DNA from: Paeniglutamicibacter cryotolerans
GTDB lineage: Bacteria > Actinomycetota > Actinomycetes > Actinomycetales > Micrococcaceae
Assembly (NCBI RefSeq): GCF_014190875.1
Contig: NZ_JACHVS010000001.1
Span: 992,001 to 1,056,000 of the forward strand
DNA: 64,000 nt
Reading direction: 5' to 3'
Under the pieces are notes generated by a model, which saw nothing but the letters and a program-made list of their open reading frames with translations, made no database searches and was not told the DNA's origin. The position numbers and the translations under genes are program-made. This document shows, in pieces, positions 45,595 to 55,472 of the stretch (the first letter of the stretch is position 1; every line of letters starts with the position of its first letter).

Positions 45595-46008
45595 TCAGCT
45601 GGCAGGGAACTCGATGATCTCGCTGCGGATCAAAAAGCGCTTGCCCTCCGGCGCCTCCACGGAGAAGCCCGAACCGCGCCCGGCCACGACATCGACGGTG
45701 AGCCGGGTGTGTTTCCAGTACTCGAACTGCTCTCGGGACATCCAGAAGTCGATTTGCCCCAGCGGTGCACCCGCGGCGTCATCCAGGGCGAAGACGCCGA
45801 GCCTGATGTCCGAGTCCCCGGTCCGGAACTCCCCGGCGGGGAAGCACATCGGCGAGGAGCCGTCGCAGCAACCTCCGGACTGGTGGAACATCAGCGGTCC
45901 ATGCCGTTCCCAGAGCAGGCGCAGCAGTTCCACGGCGCTGGGGCTCAGCCCCACCCGGGAGAAATCCTCCCCGGGAATCGTTGGTGCTGCCTCAATGGCG
46001 GTTTCCAT
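45595..46008 (-). CDS. DUF779 protein, aldehyde dehydrogenase-associated
   Basis: A 137-residue protein with the DUF779 core: LLWERHGPLMFHQSGGCCDGSSPMCFP, then IDFWMSREQFEYWKH. DUF779 genes usually sit next to acetaldehyde or related aldehyde dehydrogenases, as here. The GGCCDG cysteines suggest a bound metal or redox role. Last gene of the ALDH-ADH-DUF779 operon. Confidence 0.82.
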   Translation of the reverse strand: METAIEAAPTIPGEDFSRVGLSPSAVELLRLLWERHGPLMFHQSGGCCDGSSPMCFPAGEFRTGDSDIRLGVFALDDAAGAPLGQIDFWMSREQFEYWKHTRLTVDVVAGRGSGFSVEAPEGKRFLIRSEIIEFPAS

Positions 46009-46072
46009 GTCGTTCCTCCCTGCCTTGTTGGGCCAAGTCCACGGCCCGGGTGCGCACCGGTGGGCGCGGTCC

Positions 46073-46108
46073 GGGCCGTGGTCGTGGGGTGGGCCGTGGT
46101 CGTGGGGT
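46073..46108. repeat. Tandem duplication of an 18-base unit between adhP and DUF779
   Basis: Two exact copies of GGGCCGTGGTCGTGGGGT lie in the adhP-DUF779 intergenic region. A 10-bp inverted repeat (46040-46049 with 46071-46080) overlaps its left end. No coding meaning is apparent. Confidence 0.75.
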
Positions 46109-46128
46109 GGGTGTTTTCCTACTGCCGT

Positions 46129-47175
46129 TCAGGAGACAGTCTGCGCCCGTTCGCCGACGTAGTCGATGACCACGCGGCCGTCGATCTTCGCATGGATCAT
46201 CTCGTCGAAGACGGCGTTGATGTCATCGAGCGGACGGGTCTGGATGGTCGGCTTGATCTTGCCTTGGGCGTAGAAGTCCAATGCCTCGATCATGTCCTGC
46301 CGGGTGCCCACTATGGATCCGCGGATGGTCAGGCCCTTGAGCACGATGTCGAAGATCGGTGCCGGGAATTCCCCCGGCGGCAGGCCGTTGAACACTATCG
46401 TTCCGCCGCGGCGGGTCATATTGATGGCCTGGCCGAAGGCGGCCGGGTGCACCGCGGTGACCAGTACGCCGTGGGCACCACCGGTGGCCCGCTGGATGGC
46501 CTCGGCCGGGTCCTCGGCAAACGCGTTGACCGTGACCTCGGCGCCGTGGCTGCGGGCCAGCGCCAGCTTCTCCTCGGCGACGTCGACCGCCGCGACACGC
46601 ATTCCCATGGCAACGGCATACTGCACGGCAATGTGGCCCAGGCCGCCGATGCCGGAGATGACCACCCACTGGCCGGGTTTCACCTCGGTCTGCTTCAGGC
46701 CCTTGTAGACGGTCACTCCGGCGCAGAGAACGGGGGCGATCTCATACGGGTCCGCGCCCTCCGGGATGCGGGCAGCGAACTTCACGTCCACCAACATGTA
46801 CTCACCGAACGAGCCGTCCACCGAATAGCCGCCGTTCTGCTGCGATTCGCAGAGCGTTTCCCAGCCGGTGCGGCAGAATTCGCAATTGCCGCAGGCACTG
46901 GCGAGCCAGGCATTGCCGATCAGGTCACCGATCTCCACCTCGGTGACTCCCTCGCCGAGCTTGACGACGTTGCCGACACCCTCGTGTCCCGGGATCAGCG
47001 GCAGGTTCGGCTTCACCGGCCAGTCGCCGTGTGCAGCATGCAGGTCGGTATGGCAGACGCCGGAGGCGACGAGTTTGACCAGTACCTGGCCTGGGCCCGG
47101 TTCCGGAATGGGGGCGTTTCCTACTTCGAGTTGCTCGCCGAACGTGTTGACGATGGCCGCGCGCATGGTTCCCAT
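46129..47175 (-). CDS. adhP: Zinc-dependent alcohol dehydrogenase
   Basis: A 348-residue medium-chain dehydrogenase of the AdhP/Adh1 type. The catalytic zinc ligands are in SGVCHTDLH and IPGHEGVG, the structural zinc in CGNCEFCRTGWETLC, and the NAD-binding fold in VISGIGGLGHIAVQYAVAMG. It oxidises primary alcohols to aldehydes, which the adjacent aldehyde dehydrogenase converts to acids. It follows the ALDH gene by 123 bases on the same strand. Confidence 0.9.
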   Translation of the reverse strand: MGTMRAAIVNTFGEQLEVGNAPIPEPGPGQVLVKLVASGVCHTDLHAAHGDWPVKPNLPLIPGHEGVGNVVKLGEGVTEVEIGDLIGNAWLASACGNCEFCRTGWETLCESQQNGGYSVDGSFGEYMLVDVKFAARIPEGADPYEIAPVLCAGVTVYKGLKQTEVKPGQWVVISGIGGLGHIAVQYAVAMGMRVAAVDVAEEKLALARSHGAEVTVNAFAEDPAEAIQRATGGAHGVLVTAVHPAAFGQAINMTRRGGTIVFNGLPPGEFPAPIFDIVLKGLTIRGSIVGTRQDMIEALDFYAQGKIKPTIQTRPLDDINAVFDEMIHAKIDGRVVIDYVGERAQTVS

Positions 47176-47298
47176 GAAATGTCCTTAGGTTGGGTTCCGG
47201 GCATGGGCGCGCCAAAGACGCCTTCGTCGCACGATTCGTGCGCCCCTGCCCGGACTGGGTCTGGAGGGGGGTCGTACCGGAGGTGGCAGGGGCAGTGC

Positions 47299-48822
47299 TT
47301 AGAAGAAGCCGAGCTTGTTCTCGTTGTAGGAGACCAGCAGGTTCTTGGTCTGCTGGTAATGGTCCAGCATCATCAGGTGGTTCTCCCGCCCGATGCCCGA
47401 TGACTTGTAACCGCCGAAGGCCGAGTGTGCCGGATACGCGTGGTACTGGTTGACCCAGACGCGTCCGGCCTGGATGTCTCGGCCGGCCCGGGAGGCGGTA
47501 TTGCCGTTGCGGCTCCACACACCGGACCCGAGTCCGTACAGGGTGTCATTGGCGATGGAGATGGCATCGTCGTAGTCGGAGAAACGGGCCACCGAGACGA
47601 CGGGTCCGAAGATCTCCTCCTGGAAGACGCGCATCTTGTTGTGGCCCTCGAAAATGGTCGGCTGGACGTAGTAGCCGTTGGCCAGGTCGCCCTCCAGCTC
47701 GGCGCGGGCGCCACCGGTGAGGACCTTCGCGCCCTCCTGCTTGCCGATGTCCAGGTAGGAGAGGATCTTTTCCAGCTGGTCGTTGGACGCTTGGGCGCCC
47801 ATCATGGTGTTCGTGTCCAGCGGGTTGCCCTGGATAATCGCCTCGGTGCGCTTGATGACGTCGCCCATGAACTGGTCGTAGATCGAGTCCTGGACCAGCG
47901 CGCGCGACGGGCAGGTGCAGACCTCGCCCTGGTTCAGCGCGAACATGGTGAAGCCCTCCTGGGCCTTGTCGTAGAACGCGTCGTCATGTGCGGCAATGTC
48001 CTCGAAGAAGATATTCGGAGACTTGCCGCCGAGTTCGAGGGTGACCGGGATCAGATTCTCGGAGGCGTACTGCATGATCAGTCGGCCAGTGGTGGTCTCA
48101 CCGGTGAACGCGATCTTGCGAATGCGCTTGGAGGATGCCAGCGGCTTGCCGGCCTCGACGCCGAATCCGTTGACGATGTTCAGCACGCCGGCCGGGAGCA
48201 GGTCGCCGATGAGCTCCATCAGCACCAGGATCGACACCGGAGTCTGTTCGGCGGGCTTGAGCACGATGGCGTTGCCTGCCGCCAGGGCGGGGGCGAGCTT
48301 CCACACGGCCATCAGGATCGGGAAGTTCCAGGGGATGATCTGCCCGACCACACCCAACGGCTCGTGGAAGTGGTACGCGGTGGTGTGCTCGTCGATTTGT
48401 GACAGCCCGCCCTCCTGGGCCCGGATGGCCCCGGCAAAGTAGCGGAAGTGGTCCACGGCCAGGGGCAGGTCGGCGTTGAGGGTTTCGCGCACCGCCTTGC
48501 CGTTATCCCAGGTTTCCACCACGGCGAGCATTTCGAGGTTGTCCTCGATGCGGTCGGCGATCTTGTTCAGGATGACGGCGCGTTGGGCCGGGCTGGTCTT
48601 GCCCCAGTCCGGGGCGGCGGCCTCCGCCGCATCGAGCGCCGCGTCGATGTCCTCGGCCGTACCGCGGCCCACCTCGCAGAAACCCTTGCCGGTGACCGGG
48701 GTGATGTTCTCGAAATAGCCGCCCTTGATCGGTGCCTTCCATTCACCGCCGATGTAGTGCTCATAGCGGGACTTGAACGAATAAAGCGAACCTTCGGTGC
48801 CTGGTGCTGCGTAGACGGTCAT
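47299..48822 (-). CDS. NAD-dependent aldehyde dehydrogenase (AcoD/ExaC type)
   Basis: A 507-residue aldehyde dehydrogenase starting at ATG 48822 (AGGAGT 5-6 bases upstream). Catalytic Cys in [11 protein letters not shown] (the first of the two), general base region ELGGKSPN, cofactor motif FTGETTTGR, and [19 protein letters not shown]. It belongs to the AcoD/ExaC subgroup that oxidises acetaldehyde and related aldehydes. First gene of ALDH-AdhP-DUF779; the GAF regulator is 101 bases upstream in the same direction. Confidence 0.92.
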   Translation of the reverse strand: MTVYAAPGTEGSLYSFKSRYEHYIGGEWKAPIKGGYFENITPVTGKGFCEVGRGTAEDIDAALDAAEAAAPDWGKTSPAQRAVILNKIADRIEDNLEMLAVVETWDNGKAVRETLNADLPLAVDHFRYFAGAIRAQEGGLSQIDEHTTAYHFHEPLGVVGQIIPWNFPILMAVWKLAPALAAGNAIVLKPAEQTPVSILVLMELIGDLLPAGVLNIVNGFGVEAGKPLASSKRIRKIAFTGETTTGRLIMQYASENLIPVTLELGGKSPNIFFEDIAAHDDAFYDKAQEGFTMFALNQGEVCTCPSRALVQDSIYDQFMGDVIKRTEAIIQGNPLDTNTMMGAQASNDQLEKILSYLDIGKQEGAKVLTGGARAELEGDLANGYYVQPTIFEGHNKMRVFQEEIFGPVVSVARFSDYDDAISIANDTLYGLGSGVWSRNGNTASRAGRDIQAGRVWVNQYHAYPAHSAFGGYKSSGIGRENHLMMLDHYQQTKNLLVSYNENKLGFF

Positions 48823-48873
48823 GACTACTCCTGTGTCGATGGCTTGAACTGCTGAACGTGACGCTACCCACTC

Positions 48874-48893
48874 CAACGTTGCGCCCACGTTGC
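48874..48893. promoter_or_regulatory. Direct repeats and palindrome upstream of the ALDH gene
   Basis: ACGTTGC occurs at 48876-48882 and 48887-48893, exactly 11 bases apart (one helical turn), and the first copy is embedded in the palindrome CAACGTTG. The position, about 60 bases before the ALDH start, fits an activator site, most simply for the adjacent GAF regulator. Confidence 0.45.
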
Positions 48894-48923
48894 ACGCCAA
48901 CGGCCCATGATTCGGGCCCCGGC

Positions 48924-50315
48924 CTACCGTCCCGTGGCCCGAAGCCGCTCCAGCCGCGCGACAACCACCGCCCGGTGCGGGGATCTGCCCCCGAGCACCT
49001 GCAGCGCGGTTTCCAACAGCTCCTCGTCATCGAGGGTTTCGGGCAGTCCGAGGTAACGAACCAGCTGCCCGGCCGTGGCATCCTGCAACATGGCTTGGCG
49101 CAGCGCCCCGGATACCTCTGCCCGGATCTCCGCGATACCCGGGGCCTCAGACCGCGCCAGCACCGGACCCGCATAAGCCTCGAGTGCAGCATCGAGATCA
49201 CCTGTGGCTACCGCGTCGGCGACCTCCCGGGCGTCGAGCATGACAGCCTGGCCAAGTCGGTAGGGCCGGGACGCGGGGACGAATCCCGCATCGACACCTG
49301 CCATGGCCTTGCGGAGCCGGACCATTTCGGCGCGCAGCGTGCCGGCGTGGGCTGCCTCCGGATCCAGTACGAGCAATTCGGCGAGTTCCTCGCTGCCCAG
49401 CCCGTGACGGTGCCAGGCCAGCAGGGTCAGGATTTCGGCGTGCCTCAGGCTGAGCTCGGCGGTTCCGTCCGCCCCGGACACCGCCGGTGGAACCGGGCCG
49501 CCCACCCTCAGCCGGGGCACTCCGCCGCCGACGAATGATGTGGGACCCACTACTGGCGTTGCTTCCGGCCCCGGATCGGTGCGGGTCATGAGGTATCCGG
49601 GTTTTCCCGGTCCGGCAGCCGGTGGCGCCGCAAACTCCATCGCCGGTTCCCGGCTGCGGTCACCGGTGAACGACTGCCACCTCAGCTCGGATTCGGCGGC
49701 CGCAACAGCGGCCCGCAACAGGGCCAGGCTGTGTGCGGCAACCGCGTCGTCGCCGCCGGTCAGGTCCACCACCCCGAGCAGTTCGCCGGTGAGCGGATCG
49801 TGAATCGGCACCGCTGTGCAACTCCATTGGTGGGCTATCGGGTTGAAATGCTCGGCGCCGCTGACTTGGACTCCCACGCCCGTAACCAGCGCGGTTCCCG
49901 GCGCGGAGGTACCCACTGCGCGCTCGGACCAGTCGGCGCCAGGCTGGAAAGCCATGGCCTCGGCCCGACGACGCACCGGAGCATCGCCCTGGACCCACAG
50001 GAGCCGCCCGGTTTCATCCCCGATGGCCACGAGAAGCCCGGTGCCTTCGGCCGGCGAGGCGAGCAAGCGGTCGAACACCGGGATCACTGTCCCCAGCCGG
50101 TGTACGCGCAAGCGCTCGTCAAGTTCCTCGTCGGGAAGCACGTCGCGGGAGGTGGGCTGCTTTGCGGACAAGAATCCCAGCGAGCGCAGCCACGACTCGC
50201 GGACGACGGCCCTCAGCTCGGGGGCAACCTTGCGCCAGTCGCTGGTGCCGAGCATTTCATGCGCGGCGACTGCCCGCCGCTGCAGGTTCCTTGACGCGGG
50301 CGACGTCGCAGACAT
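48924..50315 (-). CDS. GAF-domain regulator with SARP/OmpR-like C-terminal region
   Basis: A 463-residue cytoplasmic protein. After an N-terminal helical segment ([14 protein letters not shown]) comes a GAF-type sensor domain, residues ~80-210, as in AcoR. Unlike AcoR there is no AAA+ sigma-54 domain. The C-terminus carries a winged-helix-like segment with [20 protein letters not shown] and [18 protein letters not shown], similar to activators of the OmpR/SARP type. It sits immediately upstream of the aldehyde dehydrogenase operon, the usual place for its regulator in Micrococcaceae. Effector unknown. Confidence 0.78.
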   Translation of the reverse strand: MSATSPASRNLQRRAVAAHEMLGTSDWRKVAPELRAVVRESWLRSLGFLSAKQPTSRDVLPDEELDERLRVHRLGTVIPVFDRLLASPAEGTGLLVAIGDETGRLLWVQGDAPVRRRAEAMAFQPGADWSERAVGTSAPGTALVTGVGVQVSGAEHFNPIAHQWSCTAVPIHDPLTGELLGVVDLTGGDDAVAAHSLALLRAAVAAAESELRWQSFTGDRSREPAMEFAAPPAAGPGKPGYLMTRTDPGPEATPVVGPTSFVGGGVPRLRVGGPVPPAVSGADGTAELSLRHAEILTLLAWHRHGLGSEELAELLVLDPEAAHAGTLRAEMVRLRKAMAGVDAGFVPASRPYRLGQAVMLDAREVADAVATGDLDAALEAYAGPVLARSEAPGIAEIRAEVSGALRQAMLQDATAGQLVRYLGLPETLDDEELLETALQVLGGRSPHRAVVVARLERLRATGR

Positions 50316-50626
50316 TCATCACCATCCGAAAGGGAACCCACAGGGACGTCACCCGGAGTCAGGACCCCGGGTCACACGGTTTGGCTCACAGTCTAGGTGA
50401 GCATCCCCTTCCCGGGAACCCCGGAAACTTGTAGACAGCAAGACAGGTGGGGATCAAAAATGGCAGAGCACCGACGACCGGCGTCACCGGGCTGAATTAC
50501 CTTCGGCTGGACGCGGGTGGTCTCACAGAATCCACTTTTCGGTCAGTGCCGCCGCCGGGCGCCTGAAGGCGTAGTCGTCGGCGGCGCGGACGGGACGCAT
50601 TGTTGACGATGAAACCCCGTTCAGCC

Positions 50627-51403
50627 TTAGACCTCGCGCCCGGTCGCGGCCGCCAAGCGGGCGGTCTGCTCCTTCACGAACCGACGCATCTGGTATTTGC
50701 CGGAAATCACCGAATACGGCAGGATCAGGATCCACGAAAACAAGGCGAAGTCCGGTCTGATGAACTCCACCGGTATCGACATCACGAACACCACCCAGCC
50801 CGGGTCCTGACTGCGCAGCACCAGCCGGTACATGGGCCGATCCACCCACGGCTGCATCAACCCGGACCGGTAGGCATGTCGCCACAGCCAGTTCAGGCTC
50901 AAGAAACTGCCTGATATGGTAAGCGAATAGATCACCGGCGGCCAGGGTGTTTGAGAATTTGCCTCAAACAGCAGCGCCGTCGGTACAGGCAGGAACACCA
51001 CAAAGAAGAGCGCCAGAAGATTGATGACCTGAAGCTTGCCGTCATGGCCCTTCATGGCGTTGAACCGTCGGTGGTGGGCCAGCCACAGGCGACCCACCAG
51101 CACAAAGCTCAAAATGAAGCCCGCCAAAGGTTCCCGCTGGTCCATCAGGATGCCGTTGAACTGTGCAGCAGTCATATTCGAGGGCATGGCCGGCAGCTTC
51201 AGGTCCAGCACCAACAGCGTCATGGCTATGGCAAACACTGCGTCGCTGAAGAACACCGTCCGGTCCAGTTCACGGCCGCGGCGTAAGCGTCCCGCGAACG
51301 CCGCAATCTCGTCCGAGTACTTTCCCCGGTTCTGTGGCGGCGCAGCATTCTTGCGACTTCCTTGATGGCGGCCCACAACGATAAATTTAGGGGAACTCCG
51401 CAA
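50627..51403 (-). CDS. TMEM175/DUF1211-family membrane protein, likely channel
   Basis: A 258-residue protein with about six helices. The hallmark FFSDAVFAIAMTLLVLDLKLP near residue 50 is the FSDxxFxIxxTLL motif of TMEM175-type potassium channels. Bacterial members are homotetrameric K+-leak channels. The start is uncertain: TTG 51403 or GTG 51376; neither has a strong ribosome binding site. Confidence 0.78.
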   Translation of the reverse strand: MRSSPKFIVVGRHQGSRKNAAPPQNRGKYSDEIAAFAGRLRRGRELDRTVFFSDAVFAIAMTLLVLDLKLPAMPSNMTAAQFNGILMDQREPLAGFILSFVLVGRLWLAHHRRFNAMKGHDGKLQVINLLALFFVVFLPVPTALLFEANSQTPWPPVIYSLTISGSFLSLNWLWRHAYRSGLMQPWVDRPMYRLVLRSQDPGWVVFVMSIPVEFIRPDFALFSWILILPYSVISGKYQMRRFVKEQTARLAAATGREV

Positions 51404-51497
51404 CCCTGGCTAGGCCCTTGGCAGCCCACCTGCGCAATGGAAGGATAGGCGTACCGAATCCGGTATCGCAGCTCTCCAGCAAAGGAAGTGCCTTCCC

Positions 51498-51908
51498 ATG
51501 GACCGCATGATATTCGTCAACCTGCCTACCGAGAATCTGGACGCCGCAAACACGTTCTACGGGGCCCTGGGATTTCGTCGGAATCCGGATTTCTCGAACG
51601 ATGACGCTTCTGCTTGGGAAATCAGCGGCTCCATCTGGCTGATGTCGCTTCGCGCAGAGTTCTATGGCAGCTTCATGCGCAACGGAGACGAACCGTGCTT
51701 CGGATCCGGGAAACGCGAGGTCATGAACGGGCTGAGCTGTACAACCCGCGAGGAGGTGGACGCGCTTACCGCCGCGGCTTCGAGAAATGGCGGTTCGGTC
51801 TATCGGGCCGCGGAGGAGCAGTTCCCGGGCATGTATGGCTCCGCGGTACTGGACCCCGACGGGCACGCCTGGGAGCTGATCTACCTGGAGGTGCCCCAGG
51901 AGAGCTGA
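51498..51908 (+). CDS. VOC (glyoxalase/bleomycin-resistance) fold protein
   Basis: A 136-residue vicinal-oxygen-chelate protein with FVNLPTENLDAANTFYGALG at the start and LDPDGHAWELIYLE at the end. One VOC half-domain pair fits a dimeric metalloenzyme or binding protein. The family covers dioxygenases and antibiotic-binding proteins, and the substrate is unknown. Confidence 0.75.
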   Translation: MDRMIFVNLPTENLDAANTFYGALGFRRNPDFSNDDASAWEISGSIWLMSLRAEFYGSFMRNGDEPCFGSGKREVMNGLSCTTREEVDALTAAASRNGGSVYRAAEEQFPGMYGSAVLDPDGHAWELIYLEVPQES

Positions 51909-52340
51909 TGCCGCAGGTGGAGTCCAGCCATACCTCCCCTCCGCACGGAACTCAATGCCCTCGATGAAATCACTACTGAAGCCCACATTCCCCGCGCTGC
52001 GCTTCTTGGACACGTGATGCGCTTTTCGGATAGCGGCCCGTGCGTGCCGGTTACGAAGATGGTCATGCACATGATTCCCGGACCTGTACGTTCACGTCGG
52101 ACTGCAGTGGGTGGATCGCTCAGCTTCCCAGCCAGGGGCTTCGCCAGGGATGTTCTCCGAGCCCCGGTTCGGGGTCGTCTCCCACTGCGTCAGTCATTGT
52201 CTTTCCCGCGGCCTTGCAACCGGCAAGAAGGCAAGAGGTTCCGTGGGGCAAGGGAAGAACAACTCGCTGGTTGAGCGCGGCCAACGTGGATGCGCCAGGC
52301 ACGCGGGTGCTCTGAATCAACACCTTATGGAAGGAACCAG
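51909..52340. other. Intergenic region without evident gene
   Basis: About 430 bases. Several ORFs cross it but none has a ribosome binding site, a family match or consistent codon pattern. It must contain the promoter of the amidase gene; no clear -35/-10 pair was identified. Confidence 0.4.
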
Positions 52341-53513
52341 ATGACCACCCCGGGACCGATCGCACCCTATATTGCCCTAGGGCTCTCCACCGTTGTTCAC
52401 GGTGTATCAAGGCGCGCGCATATCCGCAGGAACCTCGACATCATCGAGGATTGCCTGAGGGGTGCCATTGAAACGATCAACATCAACATGCCGGTCAAGG
52501 TCGTCACCCTCGCGGAAGGCGCCCTCACCGGGTTTACCGACGAGGTATTCGACCTGCCCCATTCGCTGTCGGCCCGGGAACTCTTCATCGACATTCCGGG
52601 CGAGGAAACGGAGCGGCTCGGCAAGCTGGCCCGGGAATACGACACCTACGTCATCGGCCAATGCAAGGCCCGCTGGCCCGAGGTCATGAAGGACCGCTTC
52701 TTCAACATGTTGTTCATCATCGACCCCCGTGGCGAGGTTGTGCACAAGGCACCCAAGAATCACCTGTGGTGTCGGGAGCATTCCTGCACGCCACACGATA
52801 TCTACGACCGCTGGACCGAGCTCTTCGGGGACGGCATCGACGCCTTCTACCCGGTGCTGAAGACCGAGGACATCGGCAATATCGGCACCATCTGCTGCAG
52901 CGACGGCGAATATCCCGAAGCCGTCCGCGCCTTGGCCTTCGGCGGCGCGGAAGTCGTCTATCGGCCCAGCGAAGCCATGCCGATGACAGGCTCGGGCAGC
53001 CATGGAGGCGGTAGTTGGATGATCCAGAATCGAGCCCACGCGGAGTTCAACTCCGTTTACATGCTGTGCCCCAACGTTGGACCCGTGTATGTAACACCCC
53101 GGATGGAACACCCGTTTAATGTCAGTGGCGGGAACTCGCACATCGTCGACTACCGTGGAGAAATCATGTCGCACTCGGTCTCGAACGACAACTCGGTGGT
53201 ATCGGCAGTCATTGACATCGAGGCCCTGCGCCAGTTCCGGGTCATGAACCTCAATAGCAATTGGACCAAGGATCTTCGGACCGAGCTCTTCAAGAAAATG
53301 TACGAGCAACCCGTGCACCCGAAGAACCTCGCCATGGTCGATGAGCCGCAGCAGCACAAGGAAGTGGACGACATCTACCGCGGAAACATCCAACGGCTGA
53401 TCGATCGCGGCACCTACACGAAGCCGTTCCACCGGTTCGAGGGTGCCCGTTACCAGTCGAAATCCACCGACGACGAGGGATTCAGGGCCTTGCAGGCCCT
53501 TTGGGATAACTGA
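52341..53513 (+). CDS. Nitrilase-superfamily amidase (AmiE/AmiF-like)
   Basis: A 390-residue carbon-nitrogen hydrolase from ATG 52341 (AAGGAA 5 bases upstream). The catalytic triad is visible: Glu59 in TLAEGALTGF, Lys in HKAPKNHL, and Cys186 in ICCSDGEYPE, which aligns with ICDDGNYPE of aliphatic amidase (E59/K134/C166 in AmiE). It would hydrolyse short amides or formamide-like compounds. It carries a C-terminal extension of ~50 residues relative to AmiE (after YEQPVHPKNL). A second Cys (185) adjoins the nucleophile. Confidence 0.8.
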   Translation: MTTPGPIAPYIALGLSTVVHGVSRRAHIRRNLDIIEDCLRGAIETININMPVKVVTLAEGALTGFTDEVFDLPHSLSARELFIDIPGEETERLGKLAREYDTYVIGQCKARWPEVMKDRFFNMLFIIDPRGEVVHKAPKNHLWCREHSCTPHDIYDRWTELFGDGIDAFYPVLKTEDIGNIGTICCSDGEYPEAVRALAFGGAEVVYRPSEAMPMTGSGSHGGGSWMIQNRAHAEFNSVYMLCPNVGPVYVTPRMEHPFNVSGGNSHIVDYRGEIMSHSVSNDNSVVSAVIDIEALRQFRVMNLNSNWTKDLRTELFKKMYEQPVHPKNLAMVDEPQQHKEVDDIYRGNIQRLIDRGTYTKPFHRFEGARYQSKSTDDEGFRALQALWDN

Positions 53514-53754
53514 GGCTACCGGCTTCAGGCCGACGCATGGTGGAAGTCGGCGACTACGCCTTCTTCCGGCTCGAGGGATGCGGTCCATGCGGTGTTTCCC
53601 GCAAAACCGACAGTGACCCCGGTCCGGCCGCCTGGACCGAGCCGCTGATCCGTTCCAGCCGCCGGCGTCGCCTTCGGGCCCGCCAACATCAGATTCCCGG
53701 GCCTCGGGTCAGCGGCACCGGGCGTGATCGCGCAGACCGAAACGGGAGGCAACC

Positions 53755-53925
53755 TCAGCGGCTGGTGCAGGCCTCATTGGAGCAGCCCGCATCGCGGGGC
53801 AGCCAGTGCGCCTCGCCCTCCCCCTGATCGGTCCAGCGGATATGCCGGTGCTGCCCGCAGAGCTCGCAGGCGGGAGCGTTGTAAGCTGCCTTTTCCGCAT
53901 CCGTATACAAGCGGTATTCACCCAT
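53755..53925 (-). CDS. 56-residue zinc-ribbon-like small protein
   Basis: A short ORF with an excellent AAGGAGG 5 bases before ATG 53925. It begins MGEYRLYTDAEKAAYNAPAC, with CELC followed by a later CSNEAC, the pattern of a four-cysteine zinc ribbon. It lies between the amidase gene and the SulP operon, in the direction of neither upstream gene. Related small proteins occur widely in actinobacteria; role unknown. Confidence 0.72.
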   Translation of the reverse strand: MGEYRLYTDAEKAAYNAPACELCGQHRHIRWTDQGEGEAHWLPRDAGCSNEACTSR

Positions 53926-53990
53926 GACGGCCTCCTTCGTGGCTTTGTCGCCACTCTACGCCGGAAGCGGCGGCCGGGGCTAGAACCGGC

Positions 53991-55472
53991 TCAGAGGTTC
54001 CCGCTGAGCCGTGTGCGCATGTTCGCCGAGGCCTCGTTCAGGCCAACGATGGACACCTCGGTGCCCATGCGCCGGTACTTGTCGGTAATGCTGTCCAGCA
54101 CCGCAACCGTTGAGGCATCCCAAAGGTGCGATGCCGACAGGTCTATCTCCACCCGGGACGGGTCCCGCGCATAGTCGAACTGCGTGTAGAGGTCGTTGGA
54201 CGAGGCAAAGAACAGTTCGCCGCGCACCGTGTACTTGGCGCTCGCATCCTTGCCGTCGCCCTCGACCACGCGGGTAACCCGCACGAAGTGGGCCACCCGG
54301 CGGGCAAAGAGCACCATGGCAGCCAGGACACCGGCACCCACGCCGATGGCCAGGTTGTTGGTTGCCACCACGACGGCAACGGTAATCAGCATGACCGCTG
54401 TCTCGGACTTGGGCAGCCGGCGCAGGGTTGCCGGAGTGATTGAATGCCAGTTGAACGTCAGGATGGAGACGTGGATCATCACCGCGACCAACGCCGCCAT
54501 TGGAATCATGCCGACCAGATCTCCTGCCAGGAGCACCAGCAGGAGCAGGAAGAATCCGGCGAGGAACGTCGAGAGCCGAGTCCGGGCACCTGACATCTTC
54601 ACGTTGATCATGGTCTGGCCGATCATCGCGCATCCACCCATGCCGCCGAAGAGCCCGGTGACCAGGTTGGCCACACCCTGCCCCCAGGCCTCGCGGGTCT
54701 TGCTGGATCGGGTGTCGGTGATGTCGTCCACCAGCTTGGCCGTGAGCAGCGATTCCAGCAGGCCCACGGCCGCCATCGAGAGCGCGTAGGGGAAGATGAT
54801 CCGCAGCGTTTCCAGCGTGGCCGGGACATCGGGCAGCATCAACGGTGGAATCGAGGTCAGCAGCTCGCCCTTGTCGGCGACGGTGGGAACCGACAGGGAG
54901 GCGACGGCGACGATGATGGTGAGCAGCACGATGGCCACCAGCGGCGCGGGGACCGCCTTGAGCACCCTGGGGCCCAGGATCAGCAGCGCCAGGGCGCCGA
55001 GGACCAGCGGATAGACCGCCCAGGGGACACCGATCAGCTCGGGCAGCTGGGCCAGGACGACCAGGATCGCCAGCGCGTTCACGAACCCGATCATGACCGA
55101 ACGCGGAATGAACCGCATCAGCTTCGCCACACCGGCAAGTGCTAGCGCCACCTGCAGGACCCCGGCAAGCAACACCGTGGCTATCAGGTACTGCACACCA
55201 TGGCTGGCTACCAGCGGTGCAATCACCAGTGCGACGGCGCCGGTGGCTGCCGAGATCATGGCCCGGCGTCCGCCGGTCAGTGAAATGGTGATGGCCATGG
55301 TGACCGCCGAAAACAAGCCGACCCTCGGATCCACGCCGGCAATGACGCTGAACGCCAGCGCCTCGGGGATCAGGGCCAGTGCCACGACCAGTCCGGCGAG
55401 GACCTCAACGCGGATTCGCCGTAGCGAACGCAGGCTCAGCGGGACGCCGGTAGCCGTATCGATGGCGCTCAT
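53991..55472 (-). CDS. SulP family anion transporter with STAS domain
   Basis: A 493-residue SLC26/SulP permease with about 12-14 helices. Family motifs include ALALIPEALAFSVIAGVDPRVGLFS and the GGMGGCAMIGQTMINVKMSGARTRLS segment, and a cytoplasmic C-terminal STAS domain (residues ~405-490: TVRGELFFAS, EIDLSASHLWDASTVAVLD). Substrate may be sulfate, bicarbonate or another anion. Its start overlaps the stop of the ATP-grasp gene by four bases (ATGA), so the two are coupled. Confidence 0.86.
   Translation of the reverse strand: MSAIDTATGVPLSLRSLRRIRVEVLAGLVVALALIPEALAFSVIAGVDPRVGLFSAVTMAITISLTGGRRAMISAATGAVALVIAPLVASHGVQYLIATVLLAGVLQVALALAGVAKLMRFIPRSVMIGFVNALAILVVLAQLPELIGVPWAVYPLVLGALALLILGPRVLKAVPAPLVAIVLLTIIVAVASLSVPTVADKGELLTSIPPLMLPDVPATLETLRIIFPYALSMAAVGLLESLLTAKLVDDITDTRSSKTREAWGQGVANLVTGLFGGMGGCAMIGQTMINVKMSGARTRLSTFLAGFFLLLLVLLAGDLVGMIPMAALVAVMIHVSILTFNWHSITPATLRRLPKSETAVMLITVAVVVATNNLAIGVGAGVLAAMVLFARRVAHFVRVTRVVEGDGKDASAKYTVRGELFFASSNDLYTQFDYARDPSRVEIDLSASHLWDASTVAVLDSITDKYRRMGTEVSIVGLNEASANMRTRLSGNL

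Noticed and set aside
53525-53752. 75-residue minus-strand ORF after the amidase gene
   Set aside because: No ribosome binding site and low-complexity Gly/Ala/Pro content.
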